This document shows positions 6,893 to 7,028 of a stretch of DNA of 7,028 nucleotides, one piece after another. The translations under genes were made by a program, and so were the position numbers. The notes under the pieces were generated by a model. It made no database searches. It worked only from the letters and a program-made list of their open reading frames with translations, and was not told where the DNA came from. How positions within the stretch are numbered: position 1 is the first letter of the stretch; every line of letters starts with the position of its first letter. Source of the stretch: JAKITW01 sp041598875 (GTDB taxonomy: Bacteria > Desulfobacterota > Desulfobulbia > Desulfobulbales > BM004); contig JBFHXP010000136.1 of assembly GCA_041598875.1 (NCBI GenBank), positions 1 to 7,028 of the forward strand, given 5' to 3'.

Positions 6893-7028
6893 TAGTCTCG
6901 CGTCAAGGTTGAAACCACCGTCTTCAGCCGGTCAGCTTTCAGCTAGTGGTATGTTCGTTGTCCAGGTACAAAGTGGCAAAGGCGCAGAGTGGCAAAGTTT
7001 TTAAAGATTTCGTCTCACGTCTTACGTC
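6893..7028. other. Non-coding region upstream of oleC with short repeats
   Basis: No gene is visible in these 136 bases. Three TCAGC units lie at 6924-6928, 6932-6936 and 6939-6943. AGTGGCAAAG occurs twice (6972-6981 and 6988-6997), 16 bases apart. GTCTCAC and GTCTTAC follow in tandem (7012-7025), with the start of a third unit at the window edge. Such simple repeats are common in spacer DNA. A promoter for oleC is expected here or further upstream, but I find no convincing boxes. Confidence 0.6.

Noticed and set aside
6900..7000. Sigma-70 or sigma-54 promoter for oleC
   Set aside because: A TTGCCA-like box can be found on the minus strand, but no acceptable -10 element follows at the right distance, and no GG/GC pair with sigma-54 spacing is visible.

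Overview
The window carries five complete protein-coding genes, all read from the minus strand, in two tightly packed groups separated by a roughly 415-base intergenic region that holds palindromic repeats. The composition is moderately GC-rich. The mix of a soluble hybrid histidine kinase, an HDOD protein, long-chain olefin (ole) genes and a BepA-like periplasmic protease suggests a Gram-negative bacterium. A member of the former Deltaproteobacteria (Desulfobacterota) is a plausible guess. That placement is inference from gene content and style; there is no rRNA or marker gene here.

In transcription order (right to left), the first group is oleC (ends at 6892), oleD (ends at 5246) and an M48 metalloprotease with TPR repeats (starts at 4245). 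OleC and OleD are two enzymes of head-to-head long-chain olefin synthesis: OleD reduces the 2-alkyl-3-keto acid made by OleA, and OleC closes the resulting 3-hydroxy acid into a beta-lactone, which OleB decarboxylates. oleA and oleB are not in the window. The three genes are translationally linked: oleC/oleD overlap by ATGA and oleD/protease by TGATG. Good Shine-Dalgarno sequences for the downstream genes are embedded in the upstream genes' last codons. Upstream of oleC is at least 136 bases of non-coding, short-repeat sequence.

The second group is an HDOD-domain gene (about 2402 to 1518) overlapping by ATGA with a cytoplasmic hybrid histidine kinase (1521 to 124) that has an N-terminal coiled coil, a HisKA/HATPase core and a C-terminal receiver, but no recognisable sensor domain or membrane segment. 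The HDOD protein may be its regulatory partner.

The most distinctive non-coding feature is an imperfectly palindromic, MITE- or REP-like element of about 141 bp. One complete copy lies downstream of the protease gene (2627-2767). A second copy, cut by the window start, lies 3 bases past the kinase stop codon (1-120). The copies differ at 9 of 120 aligned positions. Both have the same orientation, terminal inverted repeats around TCCGGA, and a nested hairpin whose outer stem pairs fully only in the minus-strand (transcribed) sense. A detached element end and a strong separate palindrome sit next to the complete copy.
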